From positions 1 to 50,097 of the forward strand of contig JADHPM010000011.1 in assembly GCA_016778465.1 (NCBI GenBank): a stretch of 50,097 nt of DNA, read 5' to 3'. Shown in pieces: positions 8,923 to 18,000 of the stretch (the stretch's first letter is position 1; every line of letters starts with the position of its first letter). This DNA is from Methylophilaceae bacterium (lineage in GTDB: Bacteria; Pseudomonadota; Gammaproteobacteria; Burkholderiales; Methylophilaceae). The notes under the pieces were generated by a model. That model did not search any database. It was not told the origin of the DNA and saw only the letters and a program-made list of their open reading frames with translations. A program made the translations under genes and the position numbers.

Positions 8923-9426
8923 TTATTCTATGACTTCGCAAAAGGAACCATCGATTTTAAAGTTTGGAGTATTCTCTCGATTTTCTAGGATTAGCTTACG
9001 AATCAATTCCTTATAATGGTTCGAAATATTTTTTTTGGAATTTTCAAAAAGCTCCCCATACGTTTGGAAGCTTATTTTTAGACTCCTTTTAAATTTCCCT
9101 GGCGCTTCAAAAATTCTTACATCTAAGTCTGTGTAAAAAGTAGTCATACCCGGGTTATAAAATGAGGCAGGGTATAGGTAAAAAATATAACTTGATTTTT
9201 TACCAGCAGCGCATTTGGTAAAAATATTTTTTCCCGCTCTATCCTTAATTTCTTTTGCTGCACTATCAAAAATTTCACCTATATTATAAGAAATCCTTTG
9301 CATTCCATTTATTTGATAGGAATGGGGATTTATATAAAAATAAGGGGACAGCAGATATTGATAATCAGACGGGAATGCATATCCGCAATAAAAGAGTACG
9401 ATTAATATAAATTTACTAAATCTCAT
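8923..9426 (-). CDS. Exported protein of unknown function
   Basis: A 167-aa protein that I do not recognise. The chosen start (ATG at 9426) gives a clean signal peptide (MRFSKFILIVLFYCGYAFPS). A longer in-frame reading back to 9561 would overlap the divergent nuclease gene and bury this signal. The mature part is rich in aromatic residues (DYQYLLSPYFYINPHSY; YPASFYNPGMTTFYTDLDVRIF) and ends in a basic helix, with Cys residues that could form a disulfide. It is divergent from the nuclease gene with only 13 bp between the starts. Exported location is well supported; function is unknown. Confidence 0.72.
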   Translation of the reverse strand: MRFSKFILIVLFYCGYAFPSDYQYLLSPYFYINPHSYQINGMQRISYNIGEIFDSAAKEIKDRAGKNIFTKCAAGKKSSYIFYLYPASFYNPGMTTFYTDLDVRIFEAPGKFKRSLKISFQTYGELFENSKKNISNHYKELIRKLILENRENTPNFKIDGSFCEVIE

Positions 9427-9439
9427 AAGTTTTTTTTGT

Positions 9440-9922
9440 ATGAAAAAATTAATTATTACCGCTTTAATAATTATCTTACTTCCAAGTATATGTTTATCTG
9501 ACATCTCTGGAAAGGTCTCAAAGGTCTCAGATGGAGATACAATTTGGATTTTGCAAGACAATAAAAAAATAAAAGTAAGACTCCTTGGGATTGACGCGCC
9601 TGAGATGAATCAAGACTTTGGTAAAAACTCTCAAGAGATTTTGCATAATTTAATAGCCAATAGGACGGTTACCATTATTGGAAATAAACAAGATCGTTAT
9701 CAGAGACTCATCGGTAAAGTAAGCTTTGAGGGGAAAGATATTAATCTTTTGATGGTAATGCATGGGGCAGCCTGGCATTACAAGAAATACCAGTCTGATC
9801 AGTCGCAGCAAGATCAAATACTCTACGCAAATGAAGAGCTTAAAGCGAGGCAGGAACAAAAAGGGTTATGGCAGAATCTTAATCCAGTGCCGCCTTGGGA
9901 ATGGCGAAAAAGAAAACATTAA
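9440..9922 (+). CDS. Secreted staphylococcal-nuclease-like endonuclease
   Basis: A 160-aa thermonuclease-family enzyme with a signal peptide (about 1-20, ending ICLS). The OB-fold catalytic residues are in place: acidic DGDT (31-34), Arg47 and Glu55 in VRLLGIDAPE, and Arg89 in DRYQR. Family members cut DNA and RNA with calcium; a periplasmic or secreted copy may scavenge nucleic acids for phosphate or nucleosides. Upstream is a divergent exported protein, and 27 bp downstream is an exported peroxidase. Confidence 0.93.
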   Translation: MKKLIITALIIILLPSICLSDISGKVSKVSDGDTIWILQDNKKIKVRLLGIDAPEMNQDFGKNSQEILHNLIANRTVTIIGNKQDRYQRLIGKVSFEGKDINLLMVMHGAAWHYKKYQSDQSQQDQILYANEELKARQEQKGLWQNLNPVPPWEWRKRKH

Positions 9923-9949
9923 ACGCAAATAATTTTGTATAATCGTAGG

Positions 9950-10468
9950 ATGAAAAAATTATTTTTATTTCTACTCTTCTTTCCTTTAACCATCTTTGGA
10001 GCTTGCATGGATTTTTATAATCACCAAATGACGACTCTTCAAGGTGAGACTTTTAACTTTTGTGATCATCAAGACAAGCCAATTATTTTTGTGAACACCG
10101 CTAGTAAATGCGGCTTTACCTCTCAGTTTGAAGGACTTGAGAAGCTTTACAGTGAAAATAAAGACAACCTATTAATCGTTGGATTTCCGTCAAATGACTT
10201 CAATCAGGAATTGTCAACAGATAAGGAAATACAGGACTTTTGTAAGCTCACTTATGCCGTTGAGTTTCCAATGATGAGTAAATCGAGCGTTATCGGTAAA
10301 AATGCTAACCCCCTTTATCAGGAGCTATACGCAAGAACCAAAGAGGCACCCATGTGGAATTTTTATAAGTATGTTGTCTCACCTGGAGCAAAAAAGATTA
10401 ATGTTTTACCGAGCACAGTATCACCCGAATCAAAAGAATTTCGTGTTTTGATTGAGCCATATCTATAA
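9950..10468 (+). CDS. Exported glutathione peroxidase-family protein
   Basis: A 172-aa thioredoxin-fold peroxidase. Cys54 in NTASKCGFTSQFEGL is the peroxidatic position and WNFYKY carries the conserved Trp-Asn. The position usually held by the catalytic Gln (N-Q-F) reads N-D-F here, as in a subset of bacterial members. The start is set at ATG 9950, because it opens on a signal peptide (MKKLFLFLLFFPLTIFGAC); an in-frame TTG at 9935 would only add MYNRR before it. The Cys at 19 could be an imperfect lipobox. Most glutathione peroxidases of this type are cytoplasmic, so the export signal is notable. It probably reduces peroxides using thioredoxin-like donors. Confidence 0.9.
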   Translation: MKKLFLFLLFFPLTIFGACMDFYNHQMTTLQGETFNFCDHQDKPIIFVNTASKCGFTSQFEGLEKLYSENKDNLLIVGFPSNDFNQELSTDKEIQDFCKLTYAVEFPMMSKSSVIGKNANPLYQELYARTKEAPMWNFYKYVVSPGAKKINVLPSTVSPESKEFRVLIEPYL

Positions 10469-10472
10469 AAAA

Positions 10473-11282
10473 TTAATTCTTCATATGCTGAATGATGATG
10501 GTTGAGAGCTCTTCAACTGACCGAGAAGTTGAGTCTGCCATCGGAATTCCAATACGTTTCATTAGCGTTTCAGCTTTCAGAATTTCTTCTCGACAGTTTG
10601 CCAAAGATGCGTAATGGCTGTCGGGTCTCCTTTCGCTCCTTAGAGAGTGCAATCTTTCGGACTTAATGGTTAGTCCAAATATCTTATCAAGATACCCATC
10701 TAAAATAGGAGGAAGTGTTCCGCGCTCGAAGTCTTCAGGAATTAAGGGATAATTAGCAGTTTTTATACCAAATTGCATCGCTAAATAAATACTAGTTGGG
10801 GTTTTCCCACTTCTCGATACGCCTACAAGAATGACCTGAGCCTGATTAAGTCCTGTATGTGTCATGCCATCATCATGCCCTAAAGCAAAATTTATAGCTT
10901 CCATCCTGCTGCCGTAGTTAGCGCCCTGGATACTGTGAGAAACACCAGGTCGAGTCAGGGCCTCCTCTCCAAGTTCTTTGGCGAGTGGGTGAATAAAGAC
11001 ATCAAATAAATCAATATAATAAGCATCAACTTGTTTTAGGTCGGAGCTAAGACTAGGGTCTCCAATGGTCATGATAACGATTGGCTTAACACCGTCTTTC
11101 AATTTTGCATTAACAATCCTTTTTTGAGCATCATCAATCTTGACGGCAGAATCAGTAAAAGGAATACGGATTTGTTCAAACTCGGTTTCTGGAAAATGCG
11201 ATAAGAGTCCACCCAACGATCCAGCAGTGATACCAGTTCCATCTGATATAAAAAAAGCCGTACGTTTTTTTTTAACTGTCAT
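10473..11282 (-). CDS. ppsR: PEP synthase regulatory protein (bifunctional kinase/pyrophosphorylase)
   Basis: A 269-aa DUF299-family protein with the P-loop GVSRSGKTPTS. Members use ADP to inactivate PEP synthase by threonine phosphorylation and reactivate it by phosphorolysis. The target threonine lies in GGRTCHA of PpsA, visible here as Thr416 of the adjacent gene. It lies 4 bp after ppsA, so both come from one transcript. The convergent peroxidase gene ends 4 bp away. Confidence 0.96.
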   Translation of the reverse strand: MTVKKKRTAFFISDGTGITAGSLGGLLSHFPETEFEQIRIPFTDSAVKIDDAQKRIVNAKLKDGVKPIVIMTIGDPSLSSDLKQVDAYYIDLFDVFIHPLAKELGEEALTRPGVSHSIQGANYGSRMEAINFALGHDDGMTHTGLNQAQVILVGVSRSGKTPTSIYLAMQFGIKTANYPLIPEDFERGTLPPILDGYLDKIFGLTIKSERLHSLRSERRPDSHYASLANCREEILKAETLMKRIGIPMADSTSRSVEELSTIIIQHMKN

Positions 11283-11286
11283 CTGC

Positions 11287-13647
11287 TTAACTAGTTAGGT
11301 TTTTCCATGTACTTATTACTGTATCAGGATTTAGAGAGAGGGAGGTAATGCCTTGTTGAACTAACCATTTTGCAAAATCGGGATGATCGGAAGGCCCCTG
11401 ACCACAAATACCGATGTATTTGTTGGAATTTTTGGCAGCCAAAATAGCCATCTCAATTAATTTAGTAACAGCAGGATCTCTTTCATCAAAACCGTCAGCA
11501 AGGATACCTGAATCACGATCCATGCCAAGGGATAGTTGGGTTAGGTCATTTGACCCAATAGAGAAACCATCAAAATGCTTCATGAATTCGTCAGCGATAA
11601 TTGCATTGGAGGGAACCTCACACATCATGATAATTTTAAGTTCGTTTTCACCTCGCTTCAGACCCAGTTGTCCCATAAGGTCGATCACACTGGTTGCCTC
11701 GTTAACTGTTCGCACAAAAGGGATCATGAGCTGAATATTCGAGAATCCCATAGTATCCCTTACTTTTTTCATGGCTTCACATTCAAGCGCAAAACATTCT
11801 TGAAATTCCTCAGATACATAGCGTGCGGCACCCCGGAACCCAATCATCGGATTTTCTTCATCCGGCTCATAAATGTCACCCGCAATTAATTTTTTATATT
11901 CATTTGACTTAAAGTCTGATAATCGAACAATGACAGGATTTGGATAAAATGCTGCTGCAATTGTAGCAACACCCTCAGAAATTTTTTCGATATAAAAGTC
12001 TTTTGGGTTTTTGTATCCTCGGGCACGATAGTCAATGGCTTTTTGTATGTCAGCCGGCATTGCTTGATAATTGATGATAGCTTTTGGATGAATACCTATC
12101 ATATTGTTGATAACAAATTCCAGTCGGGCCAAACCAACGCCGTGATTAGGAATCTGAGCAAAGGTAAAAGCCATATCTGGATTTCCAACATTCATCATAA
12201 TTTTAACGGGTGGCTCTTTTAGTTCCCCATTATTTTCTGTGGTTACTTCATATTTCAGTTCACCCTGATAAACAATACCAGTCTCACCCTCAGAACAAGC
12301 TACTGTAACAAGATCACCATCGTTAAGAAGCTCGGTAGCATTGACACTGCCAACGATAGCGGGGATACCTAATTCCCTGGCGATAATAGCTGCATGACAG
12401 GTTCGTCCACCTCGGTTTGTTACAAGGGCAGATGCTCGCTTCATGACTGGTTCCCAATTAGGGTCAGTCATATCGGCAACCAAAATATCTCCCGGTTGTA
12501 CTGTGTGCATTTCTGATGGATCACTTACAACTCGAACTGGCCCCACCCCAATTTTTTGCGTAACTGCTCGGCCCGCAACAATTGCTTTGCCATTTTCAAG
12601 TAATTTATAGGTATCTATCCCACTTTTCGCTTGGGATTTTACTGTTTCAGGCCTTGCTTGTAAGATATAAATATTTCCATCTAAACCATTTTTTCCCCAT
12701 TCGATATCCATAGGGCATTGATAATGAGATTCAATCGTGTCTGCATAATTTGCTAGTTGAAGAATGTCTGCGTCTGTAATGCAATACTGGTTGGCCTCTG
12801 ATTCACTCACATCAACCGTTTTTGTGCTGAGTCCTGCCTTGGTATCATCACTAAAAATCATTTTTATTTTTTTTGATCCAATCGATTTACGGACAATTGA
12901 AGGCTTTCCTTGCCTTAATAACGGCTTGTGAACATAAAATTCGTCAGGGTTTACAGCCCCTTGGACAACTGTTTCACCGAGTCCGTATGATGCAGTAATA
13001 AAGACAACGTCACGAAACCCTGATTCAGTGTCGATGGTGAACATTACCCCTGAACAACCCTTGTCACTTCTTACCATTTGCTGGATACCTGCCGAAATTG
13101 CTACATCAGCGTGAATAAAACCTTTGTGAACACGATATGAAATAGCGCGATCATTGTATAGTGAGGCAAAAACTTCCTTTATTGCATGCTTAATATTTTC
13201 CAAACCATCAATATTCAAAAAACTCTCTTGCTGACCAGCAAATGAAGCGTCGGGGAGGTCCTCTGCGGTCGCTGATGAGCGAACTGCAAAGGTCGTTCCT
13301 GTGGCAGAATTTTTAGTCAAGAGCTCAAAATTACTTTGAATAGCTTGCTCAAGATCGAACGGAAAGGGGGTTTCAATAATCCACTGCCTTATTGTTTTAC
13401 CCACCTTAGCTAATTTGTTAACGTCATTAACATCCAGGTTCACAAGCTCATCTTCGATGCGTTTACCCAAATTTTCATATTCGAGAAATTCGTTAAATGC
13501 ATAAGCTGTGGTTGCGAAACCTGTTGGTACACGAACACCTTTTGCCTTTAGTTGAGAGATCATTTCACCTAAGGAAGCATTTTTACCACCGACAGCACCA
13601 ACATCGGTATTTCTCAAATTTTCAAAGGGTATTATGTATTTAGACAT
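11287..13647 (-). CDS. ppsA: Phosphoenolpyruvate synthase
   Basis: A 786-aa three-domain enzyme making PEP from pyruvate and ATP, with release of AMP and phosphate. Seen are the N-terminal ATP-grasp domain ([20 protein letters not shown]), the swivelling phospho-His domain with His418 and regulatory Thr416 ([15 protein letters not shown]), and the C-terminal PEP/pyruvate barrel ([17 protein letters not shown]). Length is normal. In a RuMP methylotroph this enzyme lifts pyruvate back to PEP for gluconeogenesis. An AAGGATG ribosome site precedes the ATG. It is divergent from the transaldolase gene across 225 bp. Confidence 0.98.
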   Translation of the reverse strand: MSKYIIPFENLRNTDVGAVGGKNASLGEMISQLKAKGVRVPTGFATTAYAFNEFLEYENLGKRIEDELVNLDVNDVNKLAKVGKTIRQWIIETPFPFDLEQAIQSNFELLTKNSATGTTFAVRSSATAEDLPDASFAGQQESFLNIDGLENIKHAIKEVFASLYNDRAISYRVHKGFIHADVAISAGIQQMVRSDKGCSGVMFTIDTESGFRDVVFITASYGLGETVVQGAVNPDEFYVHKPLLRQGKPSIVRKSIGSKKIKMIFSDDTKAGLSTKTVDVSESEANQYCITDADILQLANYADTIESHYQCPMDIEWGKNGLDGNIYILQARPETVKSQAKSGIDTYKLLENGKAIVAGRAVTQKIGVGPVRVVSDPSEMHTVQPGDILVADMTDPNWEPVMKRASALVTNRGGRTCHAAIIARELGIPAIVGSVNATELLNDGDLVTVACSEGETGIVYQGELKYEVTTENNGELKEPPVKIMMNVGNPDMAFTFAQIPNHGVGLARLEFVINNMIGIHPKAIINYQAMPADIQKAIDYRARGYKNPKDFYIEKISEGVATIAAAFYPNPVIVRLSDFKSNEYKKLIAGDIYEPDEENPMIGFRGAARYVSEEFQECFALECEAMKKVRDTMGFSNIQLMIPFVRTVNEATSVIDLMGQLGLKRGENELKIIMMCEVPSNAIIADEFMKHFDGFSIGSNDLTQLSLGMDRDSGILADGFDERDPAVTKLIEMAILAAKNSNKYIGICGQGPSDHPDFAKWLVQQGITSLSLNPDTVISTWKNLTS

Positions 13648-13793
13648 TCATCATCCTTTTAGATGGAGTTATATAACTGCAAGAAATTAAAGAAAACGTA
13701 ATTCTGCCAAATATGTCAGAGCTTGTCATTAATATATAAAAAATAAAACCCCTTTGTAACAATAATAAAGATAGAAATAAATTAGAAGAATAA

Positions 13794-13823
13794 TTGCAGA
13801 TGATTCATGAATATTGGTAGAAT
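13794..13823 (+). promoter_or_regulatory. Candidate promoter for transaldolase
   Basis: TTGCAG (13794-13799), an 18-nt spacer and TAGAAT (13818-13823) are followed by a leader of about 40 nt and a good GGAGA ribosome site at 13859-13863. The rest of the 225-bp gap is AT-rich and should also hold the divergent ppsA promoter, near a GTTATATAAC palindrome. Confidence 0.6.
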
Positions 13824-13872
13824 GATCGTTCATTTTTGGAAATATCATTAGATTTTACGGAGATACAGACTC

Positions 13873-14823
13873 ATGGCATCATTATTAGAACAGCTTAAAG
13901 ATATGACAACTATTGTGGCAGACACAGGGGAAGTTGCTGCAATTCAAACACTAAAACCAGTAGATGCAACAACCAACCCATCATTGCTTCTCAAAGCAAG
14001 TCAGTTACCTCAATGTGAGTCAATGATTGAAGATGCGATTGGTTATGCAAAATCTCAGGGTGGCCCGAACGAGGAACAAATTGCCAATGCAGCTGATAAA
14101 CTTGCGGTCAACGTTGGCCTTGAAATTTTGAATCATATTCCAGGCCGTATTTCGACCGAAGTCGATGCGAGCCTCTCTTTTGACATTGAAGCAATGGTAA
14201 CTAAAGGTAAAAAAATTGTTAAGTTATATAACGATGCTGGCGTAACCAATGACCGAGTCTTGATAAAACTTGCGTCAACATGGGAAGGTATCAAGGCGGG
14301 AGAGATACTTGAGAAAGAGGGCATTAACTGTAACCTAACGCTTTTGTTTAGCTTTGCACAAGCAAGGGCATGTGCTGAAGCCGGTGTTTTTCTAATTTCA
14401 CCTTTCGTGGGCCGTATTTTGGACTGGTATAAAGCTAAAAATAATCAAGATTATCAAGGCGCTGAGGATCCGGGCGTGATTTCTGTGACAAATATTTATA
14501 ATTGGTACAAAGAGCATGGCTTTAAGACAGTCGTCATGGGCGCGTCTTTTAGAAATATCAGTGAAATCACAGAGCTTGCTGGCTGTGATCGTTTGACTAT
14601 TGCTCCAGCACTTTTGACTGAGTTAGAAAATACGCAAGGTGATTTACCAAGAAAATTGGTCGACAATGGAGCAAAAACAGAAAAGCCAGCCAAATTAACA
14701 GAATCACAATTTAGATTTGATCACAACGAAGACGCTATGGCCACGGAAAAATTGGCTGAAGGTATCCGAAATTTCGTTATTGATCAAAACAAATTAGAAA
14801 AAGCACTAGCAGAAAAACTCTAA
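13873..14823 (+). CDS. tal: Transaldolase
   Basis: A 316-aa class I transaldolase, the length of E. coli TalB. The Schiff-base lysine is Lys132 in [13 protein letters not shown]; the signature [13 protein letters not shown] and the substrate-loop GASFRN are also present. It moves a dihydroxyacetone unit between sugar phosphates. Next to hps and phi this places it in the rearrangement phase that regenerates ribulose 5-phosphate in the RuMP cycle. It has its own promoter candidate and is followed by a separate strong promoter for hps. Confidence 0.98.
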   Translation: MASLLEQLKDMTTIVADTGEVAAIQTLKPVDATTNPSLLLKASQLPQCESMIEDAIGYAKSQGGPNEEQIANAADKLAVNVGLEILNHIPGRISTEVDASLSFDIEAMVTKGKKIVKLYNDAGVTNDRVLIKLASTWEGIKAGEILEKEGINCNLTLLFSFAQARACAEAGVFLISPFVGRILDWYKAKNNQDYQGAEDPGVISVTNIYNWYKEHGFKTVVMGASFRNISEITELAGCDRLTIAPALLTELENTQGDLPRKLVDNGAKTEKPAKLTESQFRFDHNEDAMATEKLAEGIRNFVIDQNKLEKALAEKL

Positions 14824-14843
14824 TTTGAAGTAGGGCAGAATAA

Positions 14844-14872
14844 TTGACAATCAATGCTTCTGCCTATATTAT
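14844..14872 (+). promoter_or_regulatory. Strong sigma-70-type promoter for hps
   Basis: A perfect TTGACA (14844-14849), a 17-nt spacer and TATTAT (14867-14872). An untranslated leader of about 80 nt follows, with a GGGAG ribosome site at 14945-14949, eight nt before the ATG. This is the best sigma-70 match in the window, in keeping with the abundance of the enzyme in RuMP methylotrophs. Confidence 0.8.
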
Positions 14873-14957
14873 CGTCGGTCTGTGTAAGTTAAAGTGAGTT
14901 GTTCGCTTCAATCAATACGTAGATTTTTTTTAAAAGTTTTATATGGGAGATTAAACC

Positions 14958-15587
14958 ATGGCATTAACACAAATGGCATTAGATTCATTAGATTTCGATG
15001 CAACCGTTGCACTAGCTGAAACAGTTGCTCCTCACGTTGACATTCTTGAAATTGGTACACCATGCATTAAGCATAACGGCATCAAGCTTCTAGAAACACT
15101 TCGTGCAAAATTTCCAAACAACCTTATCTTAGTTGACCTTAAAACTATGGATGCTGGTGAGTATGAGGCTGAGCCTTTCTACAAAGCTGGTGCAGACATC
15201 TGTACAGTTTTAGGCGCTTCAGGTATCGCTACTATCAAAGGCGTTATTGCTGCTGCTAAGAAATATGGCAAAGAAGTCCAGGTTGATATGATTAACGTTG
15301 ATGACAAAGAAGCTCTTGCAAAAGAATGTGTTGCTGCTGGCGCTCACATCATTGGTGTTCATACAGGTCTTGATGCACAAGCTGCTGGTCATACGCCATT
15401 TGCTGATTTAGCTGCTATTGCTGCTCTAAACACTGGTGCTAAAATTTCAGTTGCTGGTGGTGTTAAAGCTAATACTACACAGCAAGTTAAAGATGCTGGT
15501 GCTGCAATTATTGTTGCTGGTGCTGCAATTTACGGCGCTGCTGATCCAGCTGCTGCTGCTGCTGAAATTACAGCAATTGCTCACTAA
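14958..15587 (+). CDS. hps: 3-hexulose-6-phosphate synthase
   Basis: A 209-aa TIM-barrel enzyme of the orotidine-5-phosphate-decarboxylase suprafamily, which condenses formaldehyde with ribulose 5-phosphate to hexulose 6-phosphate. Seen are DILEIGTPCIKHNG near the N terminus and the active-site stretch LVDLKTMDAGEYEAEPF, with VDMIN and the phosphate-binding VAGGV block later. Codon use is strongly biased (nearly all alanines GCT or GCA, few rare codons), as expected for a very abundant protein. A strong promoter precedes it and an intrinsic terminator follows before phi. Confidence 0.98.
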   Translation: MALTQMALDSLDFDATVALAETVAPHVDILEIGTPCIKHNGIKLLETLRAKFPNNLILVDLKTMDAGEYEAEPFYKAGADICTVLGASGIATIKGVIAAAKKYGKEVQVDMINVDDKEALAKECVAAGAHIIGVHTGLDAQAAGHTPFADLAAIAALNTGAKISVAGGVKANTTQQVKDAGAAIIVAGAAIYGAADPAAAAAEITAIAH

Positions 15588-15611
15588 TTCCTTCATTAGT
15601 GAAATAACAAG

Positions 15612-15640
15612 AAACCCGGCAATTATGTCGGGTTTTTTTT
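15612..15640 (+). terminator. Intrinsic terminator between hps and phi
   Basis: A 7-bp stem (AAACCCG pairing with CGGGTTT) with a 10-nt loop, ending in an uninterrupted run of T. It lies after hps and 31 bp before phi, so it should lower read-through into phi rather than end the cluster fully. Confidence 0.85.
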
Positions 15641-15670
15641 TGATATGATTTAGTTTTATAGGGAAAAATT

Positions 15671-16207
15671 ATGGATACACAAAAATTAATCTTGGATAAA
15701 ATATCTGATGTTCTGGCGGCAACAGATAAATCTCAATCACAAAAATTAAAAGATTTGGTAGATGGTGCAGGCCGCATATTTGTCGCCGGCGCAGGCCGCT
15801 CTGGCCTTGTATCAAGATTCTTTGCAATGCGCTTGGTTCATAGTGGTTATCAGGTCAATATGGTTGGTGAAATTGTAACCCCCGCTATTAAATCTGGTGA
15901 TTTGTTCGTTATAATCTCTGGTTCCGGAGGCACTAAAACATTACTACCGACTCTTGAGACAGCAAAATCAAAAGGTGCAAAAATTGCAGTTATCTCAATG
16001 AAGTCATCCTCAGCAATGGCTGATTTAGCAGACCTTACAGTACAAATTGGTAATGATGACGTTTTTGCTCTTACTAAGGGCATGCCGATGGGGACTTCAT
16101 TTGAATTATCGACACTTATATATTTAGAGGCAGTTATCGGAGAAATTATCTTCGATAAGGATTTGACAGAAGAGGGAATGCGAGCGATTCATGCAAATTT
16201 AGAGTAG
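15671..16207 (+). CDS. phi: 6-phospho-3-hexuloisomerase
   Basis: A 178-aa SIS-domain isomerase that converts hexulose 6-phosphate to fructose 6-phosphate, the second RuMP step. Motifs include GAGRSGLVSRFFAMRLVHSGY and the sugar-phosphate loop ISGSGGTKTLLPTLE. Length is typical. It lies 83 bp after hps; the intervening terminator suggests it is made at a lower level than hps or from a weak local promoter. A strong terminator follows its stop. Confidence 0.97.
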   Translation: MDTQKLILDKISDVLAATDKSQSQKLKDLVDGAGRIFVAGAGRSGLVSRFFAMRLVHSGYQVNMVGEIVTPAIKSGDLFVIISGSGGTKTLLPTLETAKSKGAKIAVISMKSSSAMADLADLTVQIGNDDVFALTKGMPMGTSFELSTLIYLEAVIGEIIFDKDLTEEGMRAIHANLE

Positions 16208-16222
16208 TTTGATTTGGAAAGT

Positions 16223-16250
16223 AAAAAAAGCACCTATTGGTGCTTTTTTT
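16223..16250 (+). terminator. Strong intrinsic terminator after phi
   Basis: GCACC pairs with GGTGC around a TATT loop, extended by A and T runs on both sides, so it can work in either direction. It lies before the pabB ATG at 16286 and argues against longer in-frame starts of pabB at 16214. Confidence 0.9.
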
Positions 16251-16285
16251 ATTTACCTCTTACGGAATACTTTTATAATGAAACC

Positions 16286-17650
16286 ATGCGCCAAATCAAA
16301 ATTCCTTACCATTCTGACTCAAGTTATTATTATGAAAGGATAAGACATCTTGATTGGCCTGTTTTTATCGACAGCTGTTTTCAGCCTGAAAGACCAAAAA
16401 ATCCACTGGTAAGATACGATTTGTTGACTGGCCAGCCCTTTAAGAAAATCATAGAAAAGGATGGCTGTTCTGTTCTCTTAAGTAGAGATGATGAGAAAAC
16501 TTCATCGCTTGACCCCTCCGTTTTGCTTAAAAAAGAGATGGAAAATTTACAAATAAATGATTCTAGTCTCCCCTTCACAGGAGGCGCTATTGGTTTTTTA
16601 GCCTACGAAAAAAACAATGTTTCTTCAAAAAATACTCTAATTCCAAAGTTTCATTTTGGCATCTATGATTGGGCGATTACCGTTGATCATTTCAAATCTG
16701 AGGCCTTTATAGTCTCAGCTGAGATGGATTCAAACACATTAGCTATCATTAATGATTTACTTATTAGACTAAGTGAAAAAAAGCTCCCATATCAATCACA
16801 CAAATTTTTATGTAAAAGTAGCCTTTTTAGTAAGAGCCTCTTTCGGGAGTACGAAAAAAACTTTAAACAGGTGAATAAATACTTAATAGCCGGTGATTGC
16901 TACCAAGTAAACCTCTCTTTAAAATGGCAGGTAGAGACCGAGGGGGATAGTTGGGATTTCTATAAAAAGTTTCGCTCAATAAATCAATCGCCATTCATGG
17001 CCTACCTAGCTTATGACAATTTTGAGATACTGTCCGGTTCCCCTGAACGATTTATAACTTGTGAGGGTCATGATGTAATAACCCGACCAATAAAAGGGAC
17101 TAAGCCACGAGGCAGTAGCAAGGATGAAGATATAAAAAATAAAGACATCCTAATAAACAGTAAAAAGGACCAAGCCGAAAACCTAATGATCGTTGATTTG
17201 CTTCGTAATGACCTCGGAATTAATTGTGAGACAGGAAGTATTTCGGTTGAAGAATTATTTAAACTCGAAATTTATCCTAATGTATATCATTTGGTTAGTA
17301 CTATTTCAGGAAAACTAAAAAAAGATTCAACAGTTTTTGATTTATTTTTTGATGCTTTTCCTGGCGGATCAATAACGGGTGCACCAAAAAAAAGAGCAAT
17401 GGAAGTTATAGATGAATTAGAGAATCATGCGCGAGACTTTTACTGTGGCAGTGTTGCCATCTTCAGTTTCAATAATAGGATGGATAGTAATATTGGTATA
17501 AGAAGTATGGTTCACAAAGATAACCTTATGCATATATACTCTGGTGGTGGCCTTACGATTGCCTCTGATGCACAAGATGAATATGCAGAGATTATGCAGA
17601 AGTTGGGTAATATACAGAAAACGATAGAATATTTTAATGGGCAATTATGA
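16286..17650 (+). CDS. pabB: Aminodeoxychorismate synthase component I
   Basis: A 454-aa chorismate-binding enzyme that makes 4-amino-4-deoxychorismate for folate synthesis. The diagnostic PIKGT, with the catalytic lysine at position 270, separates it from anthranilate synthase (PIAGT). Also seen are GSPERFI, DLLRNDLG and FPGGSITGAPKKRAMEVIDELE. The start is ATG 16286: a reading from TTG 16214 would translate through the phi terminator. No amidotransferase or lyase domain is fused. The stop overlaps the pterin dehydratase start by 4 bp (ATGA), coupling two pterin/folate-related genes. Confidence 0.95.
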   Translation: MRQIKIPYHSDSSYYYERIRHLDWPVFIDSCFQPERPKNPLVRYDLLTGQPFKKIIEKDGCSVLLSRDDEKTSSLDPSVLLKKEMENLQINDSSLPFTGGAIGFLAYEKNNVSSKNTLIPKFHFGIYDWAITVDHFKSEAFIVSAEMDSNTLAIINDLLIRLSEKKLPYQSHKFLCKSSLFSKSLFREYEKNFKQVNKYLIAGDCYQVNLSLKWQVETEGDSWDFYKKFRSINQSPFMAYLAYDNFEILSGSPERFITCEGHDVITRPIKGTKPRGSSKDEDIKNKDILINSKKDQAENLMIVDLLRNDLGINCETGSISVEELFKLEIYPNVYHLVSTISGKLKKDSTVFDLFFDAFPGGSITGAPKKRAMEVIDELENHARDFYCGSVAIFSFNNRMDSNIGIRSMVHKDNLMHIYSGGGLTIASDAQDEYAEIMQKLGNIQKTIEYFNGQL

Positions 17651-17997
17651 TTCTTGATAAAGAGACACTAAGAACTGAATTAGCGACGCTTGATGGCTGG
17701 AGTAGTCATGAGAGGTCTATTGTTCGAGAAATACCAATGCATAATTGGAAGGGCGTCATGATGCTTGCGAATGCCATTGCACACCTTGCAGAACAGGCAT
17801 GGCATCATCCTGATTTAACCTTGACGTTTTCTTCCATCTCTATCAATCTTTCAACTCACGATGAGGGGGGCGTTACAGATAAGGATATCATCCTTGCTCG
17901 AAAAATTAATGATTTAGTGAGCTGGAATCCTAAAGATGAGAATGCTCAACTTGGTACCCCTAGCGTGCCAGAGTTTAGGTATTTAAAAAAAGATTAA
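17647..17997 (+). CDS. Pterin-4a-carbinolamine dehydratase family protein
   Basis: A 116-aa PCD/DCoH-type protein. The signature HHPDLTLTFSSISINLSTHDEGG carries the histidines that dehydrate 4a-hydroxytetrahydropterin. Length is normal for bacterial members. The start overlaps pabB (ATGA). No aromatic amino acid hydroxylase is nearby, so its role here may lie in pterin turnover with folate or molybdopterin metabolism; this is inference. It converges on the RND gene, with a 3-bp gap and no terminator seen. Confidence 0.93.
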   Translation: MILDKETLRTELATLDGWSSHERSIVREIPMHNWKGVMMLANAIAHLAEQAWHHPDLTLTFSSISINLSTHDEGGVTDKDIILARKINDLVSWNPKDENAQLGTPSVPEFRYLKKD

Positions 17998-18000
17998 TTT

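Noticed and set aside
9427-9561. 45-residue N-terminal extension of the unknown exported protein
   Set aside because: It would overlap the divergent nuclease signal peptide region and place the clear signal peptide in the middle of the protein.
16214-16285. 24-residue N-terminal extension of PabB from a TTG
   Set aside because: It would translate through the strong phi terminator hairpin, and the family N terminus fits ATG 16286.
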